This document shows positions 1-7,771 of a DNA stretch of 56,376 nt, piece by piece (position 1 is the first letter of the stretch; every line of letters starts with the position of its first letter). The notes under the pieces were generated by a model. The model did not search any database. It saw nothing but the letters and a program-made list of their open reading frames with translations, and was not told the origin of the DNA. This DNA comes from an uncultured Prevotella sp. (GTDB taxonomy: Bacteria; Bacteroidota; Bacteroidia; Bacteroidales; Bacteroidaceae), in assembly GCA_946540435.1 (NCBI GenBank), contig CAMNII010000012.1, positions 1 to 56,376 on the forward strand, written 5' to 3'. The position numbers were made by a program, and so were the translations under genes.

Positions 1-120
1 CCCTGCACCAAGCTCCGCACCGTCTTCGCTGACAAGATGTACTTCTGGCCCATCTCTCACTCAGAGCTCAAGCGTAACAAGCACTTGACTCAGAACCCGG
101 GTTGGACCTACAATGACTAA
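1..120 (+). CDS. SusD/RagB-family nutrient-binding lipoprotein, C-terminal fragment
   Basis: The last 39 codons and TAA stop of a gene that begins outside the window. The tail contains FWPIS followed by a run ending LTQNPGW, which is the usual ending of SusD/RagB proteins. SusD proteins are outer-membrane surface lipoproteins that bind glycans and cap a TonB-dependent SusC porin. The gene lies 21 bp upstream of a surface-lipoprotein gene and then a GH92 glycosidase, so it is probably part of a polysaccharide utilisation locus whose susC lies further upstream. The substrate cannot be read from this fragment; the GH92 neighbour suggests a mannose-containing glycan. Confidence 0.85.
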   Translation, partial: PCTKLRTVFADKMYFWPISHSELKRNKHLTQNPGWTYND

Positions 121-141
121 TCTTTTAATACGAATAGCAAT

Positions 142-1224
142 ATGAAAAAGATATCAATAATATTGGCTTCGCTGGCAGCAGTAGCGGTACTGACCATCAC
201 TACTTCCTGCAACGACGAATGGAAAGAAGAGCAGTACGCTCATTATATCAGCTTCAAGGCTCCTCTCGATGCCAATGGCGTATCGCCCATCTACGTGCCC
301 TTCACACGTAAGGCCGAAGACGGCTCACCGCTCTATTCCTCTGATGCCAACGGCGGACTCGGTGTCACCGACTATCTGCTGCCCGTACTCGTCAGCGGAA
401 CAACCAACAGCGATGCAAACCTCAACGTGCACATCGGCATCTCCGATACGCTGAACATCCTGAACTACGAGCGCTTCCAGCACAGTGAGGAAATCTACTA
501 CAAGAACCTGGCCGACTACAAGAACGCCAGCGGACAGGCTTTCTGCACCTATCCCGAGACCATCGAGATCAAGGAAGGTGAGAGCAAGGCCCTGCTCAAG
601 CTGAAGTTCGACCTCAACGGCCTCGACCTTGCCGAGAAGTGGATCCTCCCCCTCACCATCGTAGACAACAATGGCGCCTATGGCTATCGTGCCCACCCGC
701 GTAAGCACTATGCCAAGGCCCTCCTGCGTATCTATCCGTTCAACAAATACTCCGGAGAGTATTCGGCAACCACGCAGCAGATGGCACTCGAAGGAACAAC
801 GGTGAACCCCGGTGGTCTGACCTCACGCGCCTATGTCGTCGACGAGAACACCGTGTTCTTCTACGCCGGTAACAATATCGACGAGTTGCGCAACGACCGC
901 CACCTCTACAAGGTGTTCGCACGCTTCGAGCCTACCGAAACCAATCCGAACGCAGGCGAGGTACACCTCTGGGCAGAGAACCCCGATCTGCATTTCACCA
1001 CCGACACCTCCAAGCCGGCACAGTTCCTCATCAGCGAACAGCAGGACGACGTGCAGCCGTATCTGGTCCACCGCTACCTCACCATCAGCGGCATCGACTA
1101 TAAGTTCGACGACTACACCGCCATCGAGGGCAAACCCCGTACCTACAGGGTAAGCGGCTCGCTGACCATGGAGCGTCAGATCAACACGCAGATTCCCGAC
1201 GAAGACCAGGCCATCCAGTGGTAA
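142..1224 (+). CDS. DUF1735/DUF4361-type surface lipoprotein (SusE-position glycan-binding protein)
   Basis: A 360-residue lipoprotein. The signal peptide ends in TTSC, which makes Cys23 the lipidated residue, and the acidic stretch NDEWKEE after it resembles the Bacteroidota surface-export signal. Residues about 30-200 look like the DUF1735 (BT_3987 N-terminal-like) beta-sandwich, and about 205-350 like DUF4361, a lipocalin-like C-terminal domain. Such proteins sit at the SusE/F position in utilisation loci and bind glycans at the cell surface. It follows the SusD fragment by 21 bp, so it is surely in the same operon, and it is closed by a strong terminator. Family assignment is by overall pattern; ligand specificity is inferred only from the adjacent GH92. 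Confidence 0.8.
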   Translation: MKKISIILASLAAVAVLTITTSCNDEWKEEQYAHYISFKAPLDANGVSPIYVPFTRKAEDGSPLYSSDANGGLGVTDYLLPVLVSGTTNSDANLNVHIGISDTLNILNYERFQHSEEIYYKNLADYKNASGQAFCTYPETIEIKEGESKALLKLKFDLNGLDLAEKWILPLTIVDNNGAYGYRAHPRKHYAKALLRIYPFNKYSGEYSATTQQMALEGTTVNPGGLTSRAYVVDENTVFFYAGNNIDELRNDRHLYKVFARFEPTETNPNAGEVHLWAENPDLHFTTDTSKPAQFLISEQQDDVQPYLVHRYLTISGIDYKFDDYTAIEGKPRTYRVSGSLTMERQINTQIPDEDQAIQW

Positions 1225-1255
1225 TCGTCCTGACGGAATAATCATCCTATTCATT

Positions 1256-1297
1256 GTGGTACTGACCCGACAGCACGGGTCAGTACCACTTTTCTTT
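1256..1297 (+). terminator. Rho-independent terminator after the SusD/lipoprotein operon
   Basis: A perfect 14-bp stem (arms 1256-1269 and 1276-1289, starting GTGGTACTGACCCG) with a 6-nt loop, followed by TTTTCTTTG. It lies 32 bp after the lipoprotein stop codon and ends the upstream operon, so the GH92 gene has its own promoter. Confidence 0.9.
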
Positions 1298-1378
1298 GTC
1301 CCCGATACGTCAAACCTGCCGCAAGAGCCATAGCCTTCAGTCCCACCTTCCTAAGAAACGCGACAGCAAAATCGCCCA

Positions 1379-1447
1379 TTTTGGTGACCAAATTCGCCGA
1401 TTTTGGTCAGCAAATTCGCCGATTTTGGTCAGCAAATTCGCCGATTT
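1379..1447. repeat. 22-bp tandem repeat, about three copies, in a 480-bp noncoding gap
   Basis: Three head-to-tail units (1379-1400, 1401-1422, 1423-1444) share the core TTTTGG, two to four variable bases, then AAATTCGCCGA. The last two units are identical and a fourth starts before the pattern breaks down. A weak half unit (GCAAAATCGCC) precedes them. An open frame crosses the array, but it has no ribosome-binding context or recognisable product. Apart from the terminator, this array and the GH92 promoter, I see nothing in 1225-1707. Confidence 0.85.
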
Positions 1448-1648
1448 TGCCATCACGATGCTTACTATCGTCAGCTACATGCCTGTCGGTTGGCGGCCAC
1501 GTCGGCCGTAAAGCCACATGCCGTTGCCTGCTATCAGCAGCATGCATGTCCACCCGATCCGTTGCTGGGCGTCAGCAAAGGCCTCGTCGCCATCGGGGCT
1601 TGTTTTTCACCTGGCACCAATAAAAAAATGTTATATTCTGCGTTGATA

Positions 1649-1680
1649 TTTGGTGGTGCGCCGTTTTTTCGTTAAATTTG
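1649..1680 (+). promoter_or_regulatory. Bacteroidota-type promoter for the GH92 gene
   Basis: A -33 TTTG at 1649-1652 lies 20 bp upstream of TAAATTTG at 1673-1680, matching the -33 TTTG / -7 TAnnTTTG pattern of Bacteroidota housekeeping promoters. The start codon follows about 27 bp later. Confidence 0.65.
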
Positions 1681-1707
1681 CATGGAAATACAGAATAATT
1701 AATCAGG

Positions 1708-4083
1708 ATGAATATGAAACTTTTCAGAACAACTCTTTCTCTCCTTTTGCTGGGCCTGGCAATGCAGGCCTCGGCAACCGTCAAGAAACAGGCCCCTGTG
1801 GACTATGTGAACACCCTGGTGGGAACGATGTCGAAGGGCTCGCTGTCAACAGGTAACACCTATCCGGCCATCGCACTGCCGTGGGGCATGAACTTCTGGA
1901 TGCCTCAGACCGGGCGCATGGGCGACGGATGGGCTTACGTCTACACCGAGGACAATCTGCGCGGTTTCAAGCAGACCCACCAGCCCTCGCCGTGGATCAA
2001 CGACTACGGCCAGTTCGCCTTCATGCCAGAGACCGGAAAGCCCGAATTCCATCAGGACCGCCGTGCCTCGTGGTTCTCTCACAAGGCCGAGGTGGCCAAG
2101 CCCTATTACTACAGCGTATATCTGGCCGACTACGACGTGACGACGGAGATTACGCCGACCGAGCGTGCCGCCATGGTGCGCGTGACCTACCCCGAGACTC
2201 AGGAGGCCAGCTTCATCGTCGATGCCCTCGACCGCGGCTCCTACGTGAAGGTCATCCCCTCCGAGCGGAAGATTATCGGCTATACCACCCGCAACAGCGG
2301 CGGTGTGCCCGAGAACTTCAAGAACTACTTCGTGCTCGTCTTCGACCATCCCTTCAAGAATTGTCAGGTTGTCGACGTGAAGGGCGAACGCCGTGGCGAC
2401 AGCTACAAGGAGATTAATGTGAAGGGCGGCCTTGAGCTGGAAAGCGGCCATGCCGGCGTCATCGTAGAATTTGATGCGATGAAGCGTGGCGAGCAGGTGA
2501 ATGTCTGTGTGGCCTCGTCGTTCATCAGTGCCGAACAGGCCGAGCAGAACCTGAATGAGGTCGCTGTTGCCGGCGGTAACTTCGACAAGGTATGCCAGAC
2601 AGCCTATAACCGCTGGAACGAGGTGTTGGGACGTATAGAGGTCAACGACCAGGACATCGACCACCTGCGCACGTTCTACTCCTGCTTCTATCGCTCGGTG
2701 CTCTTCCCCCGCAGCTTCTTCGAGTATGGCAAGGATGGACAGCCCCTGCACTACAGCCCCTTCAATGGCGAGGTGCTGCCCGGCTATATGTTCACCGACA
2801 CCGGCTTCTGGGACACCTTCCGCTGCCTGTTCCCCTTCGTCAACCTGGTCTATCCCTCGATGGCGCAGAAGATGCAGGCCGGACTTGTCAACGACTACCT
2901 TGAGAGTGGCTTCCTGCCCGAATGGGCCAGCCCCGGCCATCGTGGCTGCATGGTGGGCAACAACTCCGCATCGGTCGTTGCCGATGCCTATCTGAAGGGT
3001 ATCCGCGGCTATGATGCCGAGAAGCTCTGGGAGGCCGTCGTCCATGGCGCCAATGCCGTCCATCCGCAGGTATCGTCGACCGGCCGCCTGGGATGGGAGT
3101 ACTACAACAAGCTCGGCTATGTGCCCTACGATGTGAAGATCAACGAGAATGTGGCCCGTACACTCGAGTATGCCTACGACGACTGGTGCATCTACCAGTT
3201 CGGCCGTGCCCTCGGCAAGAGCGAGCAGGAACTGGCACCTTTCAAGCAGCATGCCCTGAACTACAAGAATGTGTTCGATCCCGAGTTTAAACTCATGTGC
3301 GGACGCAATCAGGACGGTACCTTCCAGCGTCCCTTCTCACCCTATAAGTGGGGCGACGCCTTCACCGAAGGTAATGCCTGGCACTATACGTGGAGTGTCT
3401 TCCACGACCCGAAGGGCCTCATCAACCTGATGGGCGGCCGTGACGCCTTCAACCAGATGATGGACTCCGTGTTCGTCGTACCCCCCGTGTTTGACGACAG
3501 CTACTATGGCGGTGTCATCCACGAGATCCGTGAGATGCAGATTATGAACATGGGTAACTATGCCCACGGCAACCAGCCCATCCAGCACATGCTCTATATG
3601 TATGGCTTCTCCGGCCAGCCCTGGAAGTCGCAGTACTGGATCCGCGAGACCATGGACAAACTCTATTCAGCCAATGCCGACGGCTACTGTGGCGATGAGG
3701 ACAACGGCCAGACATCAGCCTGGTATGTGTTCTCGGCCATGGGCTTCTATCCCGTCTGCCCGGGCAGCGGCCAGTATGTGCTCGGCACGCCCTACTTCGA
3801 CCAGGTGAAGCTCCATCTGGAGAACGGTCAGACCGTAACCATCAATGCCCAGAACCAGGAGCGCAAGAACCGCTATGTGGAGTCGATGCGTCTCAACGGC
3901 CTTCCCTATGACAAGAACTACCTGACGCACGACGACCTGCTGAAGGGCGGCACCATCGACTATGTGATGTCCGATAAGCCCAACACCGAGCGTGGCACCG
4001 CACCCGAGGCCGCTCCTTACTCCTTCACCGACGAGCTGGCAGCCGAGAAGCCCGCCAAGAAAGCCAAGAAACGTCGTAAGTAA
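1708..4083 (+). CDS. GH92 family exo-alpha-mannosidase, exported
   Basis: A 791-residue glycoside hydrolase family 92 protein; the family comprises calcium-dependent inverting exo-alpha-mannosidases acting on N-glycans or mannans. A signal peptide ends near residue 23 (MQASA). The two-domain GH92 fold is clear. The HEIREM motif at 605-610 carries the expected catalytic acid region, and the GDEDNGQTSAW stretch at about 662-672 corresponds to the family's catalytic-base loop. Typical members read G-N-E/D-D-C-G-Q-M there, so Asn and Thr replace Cys and Met, which may shift specificity. The protein ends in a strongly basic tail (KPAKKAKKRRK), unusual for an exported hydrolase. Its own promoter and the upstream terminator separate it from the SusD operon, but function and position tie it to that locus. 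Confidence 0.92.
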   Translation: MNMKLFRTTLSLLLLGLAMQASATVKKQAPVDYVNTLVGTMSKGSLSTGNTYPAIALPWGMNFWMPQTGRMGDGWAYVYTEDNLRGFKQTHQPSPWINDYGQFAFMPETGKPEFHQDRRASWFSHKAEVAKPYYYSVYLADYDVTTEITPTERAAMVRVTYPETQEASFIVDALDRGSYVKVIPSERKIIGYTTRNSGGVPENFKNYFVLVFDHPFKNCQVVDVKGERRGDSYKEINVKGGLELESGHAGVIVEFDAMKRGEQVNVCVASSFISAEQAEQNLNEVAVAGGNFDKVCQTAYNRWNEVLGRIEVNDQDIDHLRTFYSCFYRSVLFPRSFFEYGKDGQPLHYSPFNGEVLPGYMFTDTGFWDTFRCLFPFVNLVYPSMAQKMQAGLVNDYLESGFLPEWASPGHRGCMVGNNSASVVADAYLKGIRGYDAEKLWEAVVHGANAVHPQVSSTGRLGWEYYNKLGYVPYDVKINENVARTLEYAYDDWCIYQFGRALGKSEQELAPFKQHALNYKNVFDPEFKLMCGRNQDGTFQRPFSPYKWGDAFTEGNAWHYTWSVFHDPKGLINLMGGRDAFNQMMDSVFVVPPVFDDSYYGGVIHEIREMQIMNMGNYAHGNQPIQHMLYMYGFSGQPWKSQYWIRETMDKLYSANADGYCGDEDNGQTSAWYVFSAMGFYPVCPGSGQYVLGTPYFDQVKLHLENGQTVTINAQNQERKNRYVESMRLNGLPYDKNYLTHDDLLKGGTIDYVMSDKPNTERGTAPEAAPYSFTDELAAEKPAKKAKKRRK

Positions 4084-4089
4084 TAGTTA

Positions 4090-4122
4090 ATTGTAACAGG
4101 ATTGTAACAGGATTGTAACAGC
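4090..4122 (+). promoter_or_regulatory. Putative Pho box: three 11-bp direct repeats
   Basis: The unit ATTGTAACAGG occurs at 4090-4100 and 4101-4111, and as ATTGTAACAGC at 4112-4122. Three TGTAACA half-sites are therefore spaced exactly one helical turn (11 bp) apart, 20 bp upstream of the -7 element of a Na/Pi cotransporter gene. OmpR/PhoB-family regulators bind direct repeats of about this period. The complement contains TTACA, close to the TT(A/C/T)ACA unit known for Bacillus PhoP. Related repeats precede the next two genes, and a PhoB-like regulator is encoded 4 kb downstream. Confidence 0.7.
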
Positions 4123-4132
4123 CAGTAGAAAG

Positions 4133-4175
4133 ATAATGTGTAACTTTGCAGAAGTAAAGTTACACATTATTTTTT
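4133..4175 (+). terminator. Perfect hairpin with T run abutting a start codon and containing a promoter element
   Basis: A perfect 15-bp stem (4133-4147 and 4156-4170) with an 8-nt loop, followed by TTTTT that runs straight into the ATG at 4176. The left arm and first loop base contain TAACTTTG (4141-4148), a -7 element. RNA arriving from GH92 would fold and stop here; RNA started from this promoter would begin in the loop or right arm and could not form the hairpin. It looks like a terminator and a promoter superimposed. Confidence 0.75.
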
Positions 4176-5843
4176 ATGGAATCAAATCATGAATTGCTGA
4201 TATTCGCCATGCGCCTTCTGGGCTCCTTGGCCTTGCTCATGTTTGGCATGAAACTGATGAGTGAGACACTCCAGAAGATGGCAGGCCCGCAGCTGCGCCA
4301 TGTTCTTGGCCGTATGACCACCAACCGCTTCACCGGCATGCTCACCGGTATTGGCGTGACGGCAGCTGTGCAGTCGTCGACGGCAACGACGGTGATGACC
4401 GTGTCGTTTGTCTCTGCCGGTCTGCTCACCCTGGCCCAGGCCATCTCCATCATTATGGGTGCGAATATCGGAACGACACTGACGGCTTGGATTATCTGGG
4501 CCGGCTCCACATTCAATATCACCGATTTCGTGTGGCCCGCGTTCCTCGTGGCCCTCATCCTGATATACCGGCAGAAAGGGAAGAACGCCGGCGACTTCAT
4601 CTTCGGACTCAGCTTCCTGCTCCTCGGCCTGGGTACGCTGCGGCAGACAGGAGCCGACATGCACCTGGACCAGAACGAAGCCGTTGTCAACTTCTTCTCC
4701 AGTTTCGACCCGGAAAGCTTCCGCACGACAATCCTCTTCCTGCTCATCGGCGGCATCCTCACCATGTGCGTACAGTCGTCGGCAGCCGTCATGGCCATCA
4801 CCATGTTGCTCTGTTCCAGTGGCGCTCTGCCCATCTATCAAGGCATCGCACTGGTGATGGGTGAGAATATCGGTACCACCGTCACCTCGAACATCGTGGC
4901 CTACTCAGCAGGCACACAGGCACGACGGGCTGCCTTTGCCCATATGTTCTTCAACCTCTTCGGCGTGTTCTGGGTGCTGCTGATCTTCCGGCCTTTCGTG
5001 AATATGGTCTGCTGGATAGCCGGCGACAACCTCTCGATGGTGCTGGCCACCTTCCACACCTGCTTCAATGTCATCAACACCGGCATCCTCATCTGGTTCA
5101 TCCCGCAGATAGAACGCCTCGTCTGCCGTGTCATCAAGTCGAAGCCGCAGAATGGCGAAGACGACGAGGAACCCACCCGCCTGCGCTATATCAACGGCGG
5201 TCTGATGGAAACGCCGGAAATCTCGCTGCTGCAGGCACAGAAAGAGATCGGACTCTTCGGCAAGCGCACCCAGCGCATGTTCGGCATGGTCAGGGAACTG
5301 CTCCACATGAAGCCGGGCGAGGACTTCGTCAAGCTCTTCTCGCGCATAGAGAAATACGAAGGCATCAGCGACAACATGGAGTTCGAAATCGGACACTACC
5401 TCGAACAGGTCAGCGATGCCCACCTCTCCGATGAGTCGAAGATGAAGATACGCCGCATGCTGCGAGAGATCAGCGAGCTGGAGAGTATCGGCGATGCCTG
5501 CTACAACATGGCGCGTACGCTGAACCGCAAACAGGAAGGCATAGAGGACTTCACCCCTGCGCAGTACGACCATCTGGAACAGCTCATGCAGCTGTGCGAC
5601 GACAGTCTTACGCAGATGAACATTACGATGACCGGCCCGCGTGAGGAGTTCAGCCTGAACCGCACACAGGATATCGAGCTTGCCATCAATGCCCTCCGTG
5701 CCGAACTGAAGAGCCGCAACCTCGACGATGTGAATGCCCATCAGTACAGCTATACCATCGGCACCACCTATACCGACTTGCTTAACGAATGCGAGAAACT
5801 CGGTGACTACGTGGTGAACGTCGTCGAGGCACGACTGGGATAG
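4176..5843 (+). CDS. Na+/phosphate cotransporter with C-terminal PhoU-like domain (first of a tandem pair)
   Basis: A 555-residue inner-membrane protein of the NptA/PNaS family (type II Na/Pi cotransporter). Two inverted-repeat transport halves each carry the diagnostic QSS motif, at 66-68 (QSSTATT) and 200-202 (QSSAAVM). Hydrophobic helices fill about residues 8-310. From about 345 to the end is an all-helical PhoU-like domain that normally senses or gates phosphate signalling. It should import phosphate with sodium. An 11-bp-period Pho-box-like repeat and a -7 element lie just upstream, and the start codon follows the hairpin T run directly. The next gene is a close paralogue, and a PhoB/PhoR-like pair lies downstream. 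I am confident of the family; phosphate as substrate is from family knowledge and context. Confidence 0.92.
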   Translation: MESNHELLIFAMRLLGSLALLMFGMKLMSETLQKMAGPQLRHVLGRMTTNRFTGMLTGIGVTAAVQSSTATTVMTVSFVSAGLLTLAQAISIIMGANIGTTLTAWIIWAGSTFNITDFVWPAFLVALILIYRQKGKNAGDFIFGLSFLLLGLGTLRQTGADMHLDQNEAVVNFFSSFDPESFRTTILFLLIGGILTMCVQSSAAVMAITMLLCSSGALPIYQGIALVMGENIGTTVTSNIVAYSAGTQARRAAFAHMFFNLFGVFWVLLIFRPFVNMVCWIAGDNLSMVLATFHTCFNVINTGILIWFIPQIERLVCRVIKSKPQNGEDDEEPTRLRYINGGLMETPEISLLQAQKEIGLFGKRTQRMFGMVRELLHMKPGEDFVKLFSRIEKYEGISDNMEFEIGHYLEQVSDAHLSDESKMKIRRMLREISELESIGDACYNMARTLNRKQEGIEDFTPAQYDHLEQLMQLCDDSLTQMNITMTGPREEFSLNRTQDIELAINALRAELKSRNLDDVNAHQYSYTIGTTYTDLLNECEKLGDYVVNVVEARLG

Positions 5844-5875
5844 CCCCTTTCCAAGCCCTTTTTCGCAGGGTAGCT

Positions 5876-5918
5876 ATTACAATGCGGTTACAATCAGAGG
5901 CTGTAACCGCATTGTAAT
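5876..5918. promoter_or_regulatory. Inverted-repeat Pho-box-like site that doubles as a hairpin
   Basis: A perfect 17-bp inverted repeat (5876-5892 and 5902-5918) with a 9-nt loop. The left arm and loop edge carry TTACAAT at 5877-5883 and 5888-5894. The right side carries CTGTAA at 5901-5906 and TTGTAA at 5912-5917. Each pair is spaced exactly 11 bp, so the site offers a regulator pair on both strands. It is followed by TTATTTTTG, so it could also terminate the upstream transporter mRNA. The -7 element of the next gene begins 33 bp after the last half-site. Confidence 0.65.
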
Positions 5919-5950
5919 TATTTTTGTTTGCCATGAAAGCATAATCGGCG

Positions 5951-5958
5951 TACCTTTG
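5951..5958 (+). promoter_or_regulatory. -7 promoter element of the second Na/Pi cotransporter
   Basis: TACCTTTG matches the Bacteroidota TAnnTTTG element and ends 17 bp before the ATG. It is placed about three helical turns from the Pho-box-like half-sites, as in the intergenic region of the PepSY-like gene. Confidence 0.65.
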
Positions 5959-5975
5959 CAAAAAAAAGAGAAGCA

Positions 5976-7664
5976 ATGGAACAAACTCCCGATTATCTTA
6001 TGATTTCCCTCCGCCTGCTGGGTGCGCTGGCCCTCCTTATCTATGGCATGCGCATGATGAGTGACGCTCTTCAGAAGATGGCAGGCCCGCAGTTACGTCA
6101 TATCCTCGGTCGCATGACGACCAACCGGCTGACCGGCATGCTCACCGGTACGCTCGTGACCTGTGCCGTGCAGTCGTCGTCGGCCACCACGGTGATGACC
6201 GTCTCCTTCGTCTCGGCAGGCCTGCTCACCCTTGCCCAGGCCATCTCGGTCATCATGGGAGCCAACATCGGTACCACACTCACGGCATGGATCATGTCGC
6301 TCGGATACAGCGTCGACCTGACGAACGTGGTCTATCCCGCCTTCCTGGTAGGAATGATCCTCATCTACAAACACCGCCACCGCTTCGTGGGCGACTTCCT
6401 CTTCGGTGTAGCCTTCATGTTCCTCTCGCTGGTCATGCTGAGCACGTCGGGAAAGGAAATGGACCTCGAGCACAACGAGGCCGTCGTCGGCTTCTTCGCA
6501 TCCTTCGACACGAACAGCTACTGGACCATCCTTGCCTTCCTGGGCATCGGCACCATCATCACCTGCATCGTGCAGTCATCGGCCGCCGTGATGGCAATCA
6601 CCATCCTGCTCTGTTCCACCGGCGTGCTCCCCATCTATTTGGGAATAGCCCTCGTCATGGGCGAAAATATCGGTACCACGGCAACAGCCAACCTTGCCGC
6701 CCTCGGTGCCAACACCCAGGCACGCCGGGCAGCCCTGGCTCATCTGGTGTTCAATGTCGTTGGCGTGATATGGGTGCTCTGCGTGTTCTATCCCTTTGTC
6801 GACATGGTATGCCGCATCGTTGGCTACGACACGACGATGGCAGGACAGACGGCGCGGCTCCCCGTAGTGCTCGCCATGTTCCACACCTGCTTCAACGTCA
6901 TCAACACCGGCATCCTCATCTGGTTCATACCCCAGCTGGAGCGTCTGGTGTGCTGGATACTTCCCGAGAAGCCGCAACCCGAGCTGGAGCAGTTCCGCCT
7001 GCAGTATATCCAGGCCAACCTCGTCCAGACCCCTGAAATATCGGTCATGCAGGCACAGAAAGAAACCATCCAGTTCGGACAGCGCCTCGGCAGGATGTTC
7101 GAGATGGTCTGCCACCTCCTCGACGAGCACAACGATAAAGCATTCGAAGAACTCTTCAGGCAGATAGAACATCAAGAGGCCCTGACCGACCGTACGGAAC
7201 TCGAGATAGCCTCGTTCCTGGAGAAAGTAAGCAATAACCATCTCTCCGACGAGACGAAGCTGAAGGTGAGACAGATGATGCGACTTGTCGGCGAGATGGA
7301 GAGCATCGGTGATGCCTGCTTCAACCTGGCACGAATCCTGAACCGCCGGCAGTGGTCGGGAAAGGACTTCTCCTGTGAGCAGTACACGCAGCTGTATGCC
7401 ATGACGGCCCTTGCCGCTGATGCCCTCCAACAGATGAATACCGTAGTCGGCGGTCGCAATAGCGAGAACAATGCTGATGCCACCTACCGCATTGAGGAGC
7501 AAATCAATACGCTGCGGGCACAGCTGAAAGACGACAACATCCTCATGGCCAACGAGCGACAGTTCGACTATGCCGTCGGAACCATGTTCGTAGACTTCAT
7601 CAACGAGTGTGAGAAACTCGGCGACTATGTCGTCAATGTCGTTGAGGCCCGTCTGGGCAAGTAG
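5976..7664 (+). CDS. Na+/phosphate cotransporter with C-terminal PhoU-like domain (second of a tandem pair)
   Basis: A 562-residue paralogue of the preceding gene, nearly colinear with it: the QSS motifs fall at the same positions (66-68 and 200-202) and the first 100 residues are mostly identical. It has the same architecture of two Na/Pi transport halves followed by a PhoU-like helical domain from about 350. The pair looks like a tandem duplication; divergence is greatest in the loop between the halves (about 108-180) and in the PhoU-like tail. It has its own promoter and Pho-box-like inverted repeat, so the two copies may be expressed separately, perhaps with different affinities. That last point is inference. 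Confidence 0.92.
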   Translation: MEQTPDYLMISLRLLGALALLIYGMRMMSDALQKMAGPQLRHILGRMTTNRLTGMLTGTLVTCAVQSSSATTVMTVSFVSAGLLTLAQAISVIMGANIGTTLTAWIMSLGYSVDLTNVVYPAFLVGMILIYKHRHRFVGDFLFGVAFMFLSLVMLSTSGKEMDLEHNEAVVGFFASFDTNSYWTILAFLGIGTIITCIVQSSAAVMAITILLCSTGVLPIYLGIALVMGENIGTTATANLAALGANTQARRAALAHLVFNVVGVIWVLCVFYPFVDMVCRIVGYDTTMAGQTARLPVVLAMFHTCFNVINTGILIWFIPQLERLVCWILPEKPQPELEQFRLQYIQANLVQTPEISVMQAQKETIQFGQRLGRMFEMVCHLLDEHNDKAFEELFRQIEHQEALTDRTELEIASFLEKVSNNHLSDETKLKVRQMMRLVGEMESIGDACFNLARILNRRQWSGKDFSCEQYTQLYAMTALAADALQQMNTVVGGRNSENNADATYRIEEQINTLRAQLKDDNILMANERQFDYAVGTMFVDFINECEKLGDYVVNVVEARLGK

Positions 7665-7672
7665 GCGGCAAA

Positions 7673-7729
7673 TGTAACAACAATGTAATGCTTATCATTT
7701 GTGTGCCCAGACGATATTCCATATCTTTG
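7673..7729 (+). promoter_or_regulatory. Pho-box-like pair and -7 element upstream of the PepSY-like gene
   Basis: TGTAA at 7673-7677 and again at 7684-7688 are 11 bp apart. TATCTTTG at 7722-7729 is the -7 element, starting 33 bp after the second half-site. This is the third intergenic region in a row with the same arrangement. Confidence 0.6.
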
Positions 7730-7771
7730 TATCTATATTTTGAGAGATAAACTATTCTAAACTTTACAATT

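Noticed and set aside
1296..1511. Open frame across the 22-bp repeats
   Set aside because: Its product is mostly the translated repeat, with no start context or family resemblance.
1846..3252. Long open frame (468 codons) on the strand opposite GH92
   Set aside because: It lies wholly within a confirmed GH92 gene, has no recognisable domains, and reflects codon bias that keeps the opposite frame open. The same applies to long opposite-strand frames over nrdD and the ATP-grasp gene.
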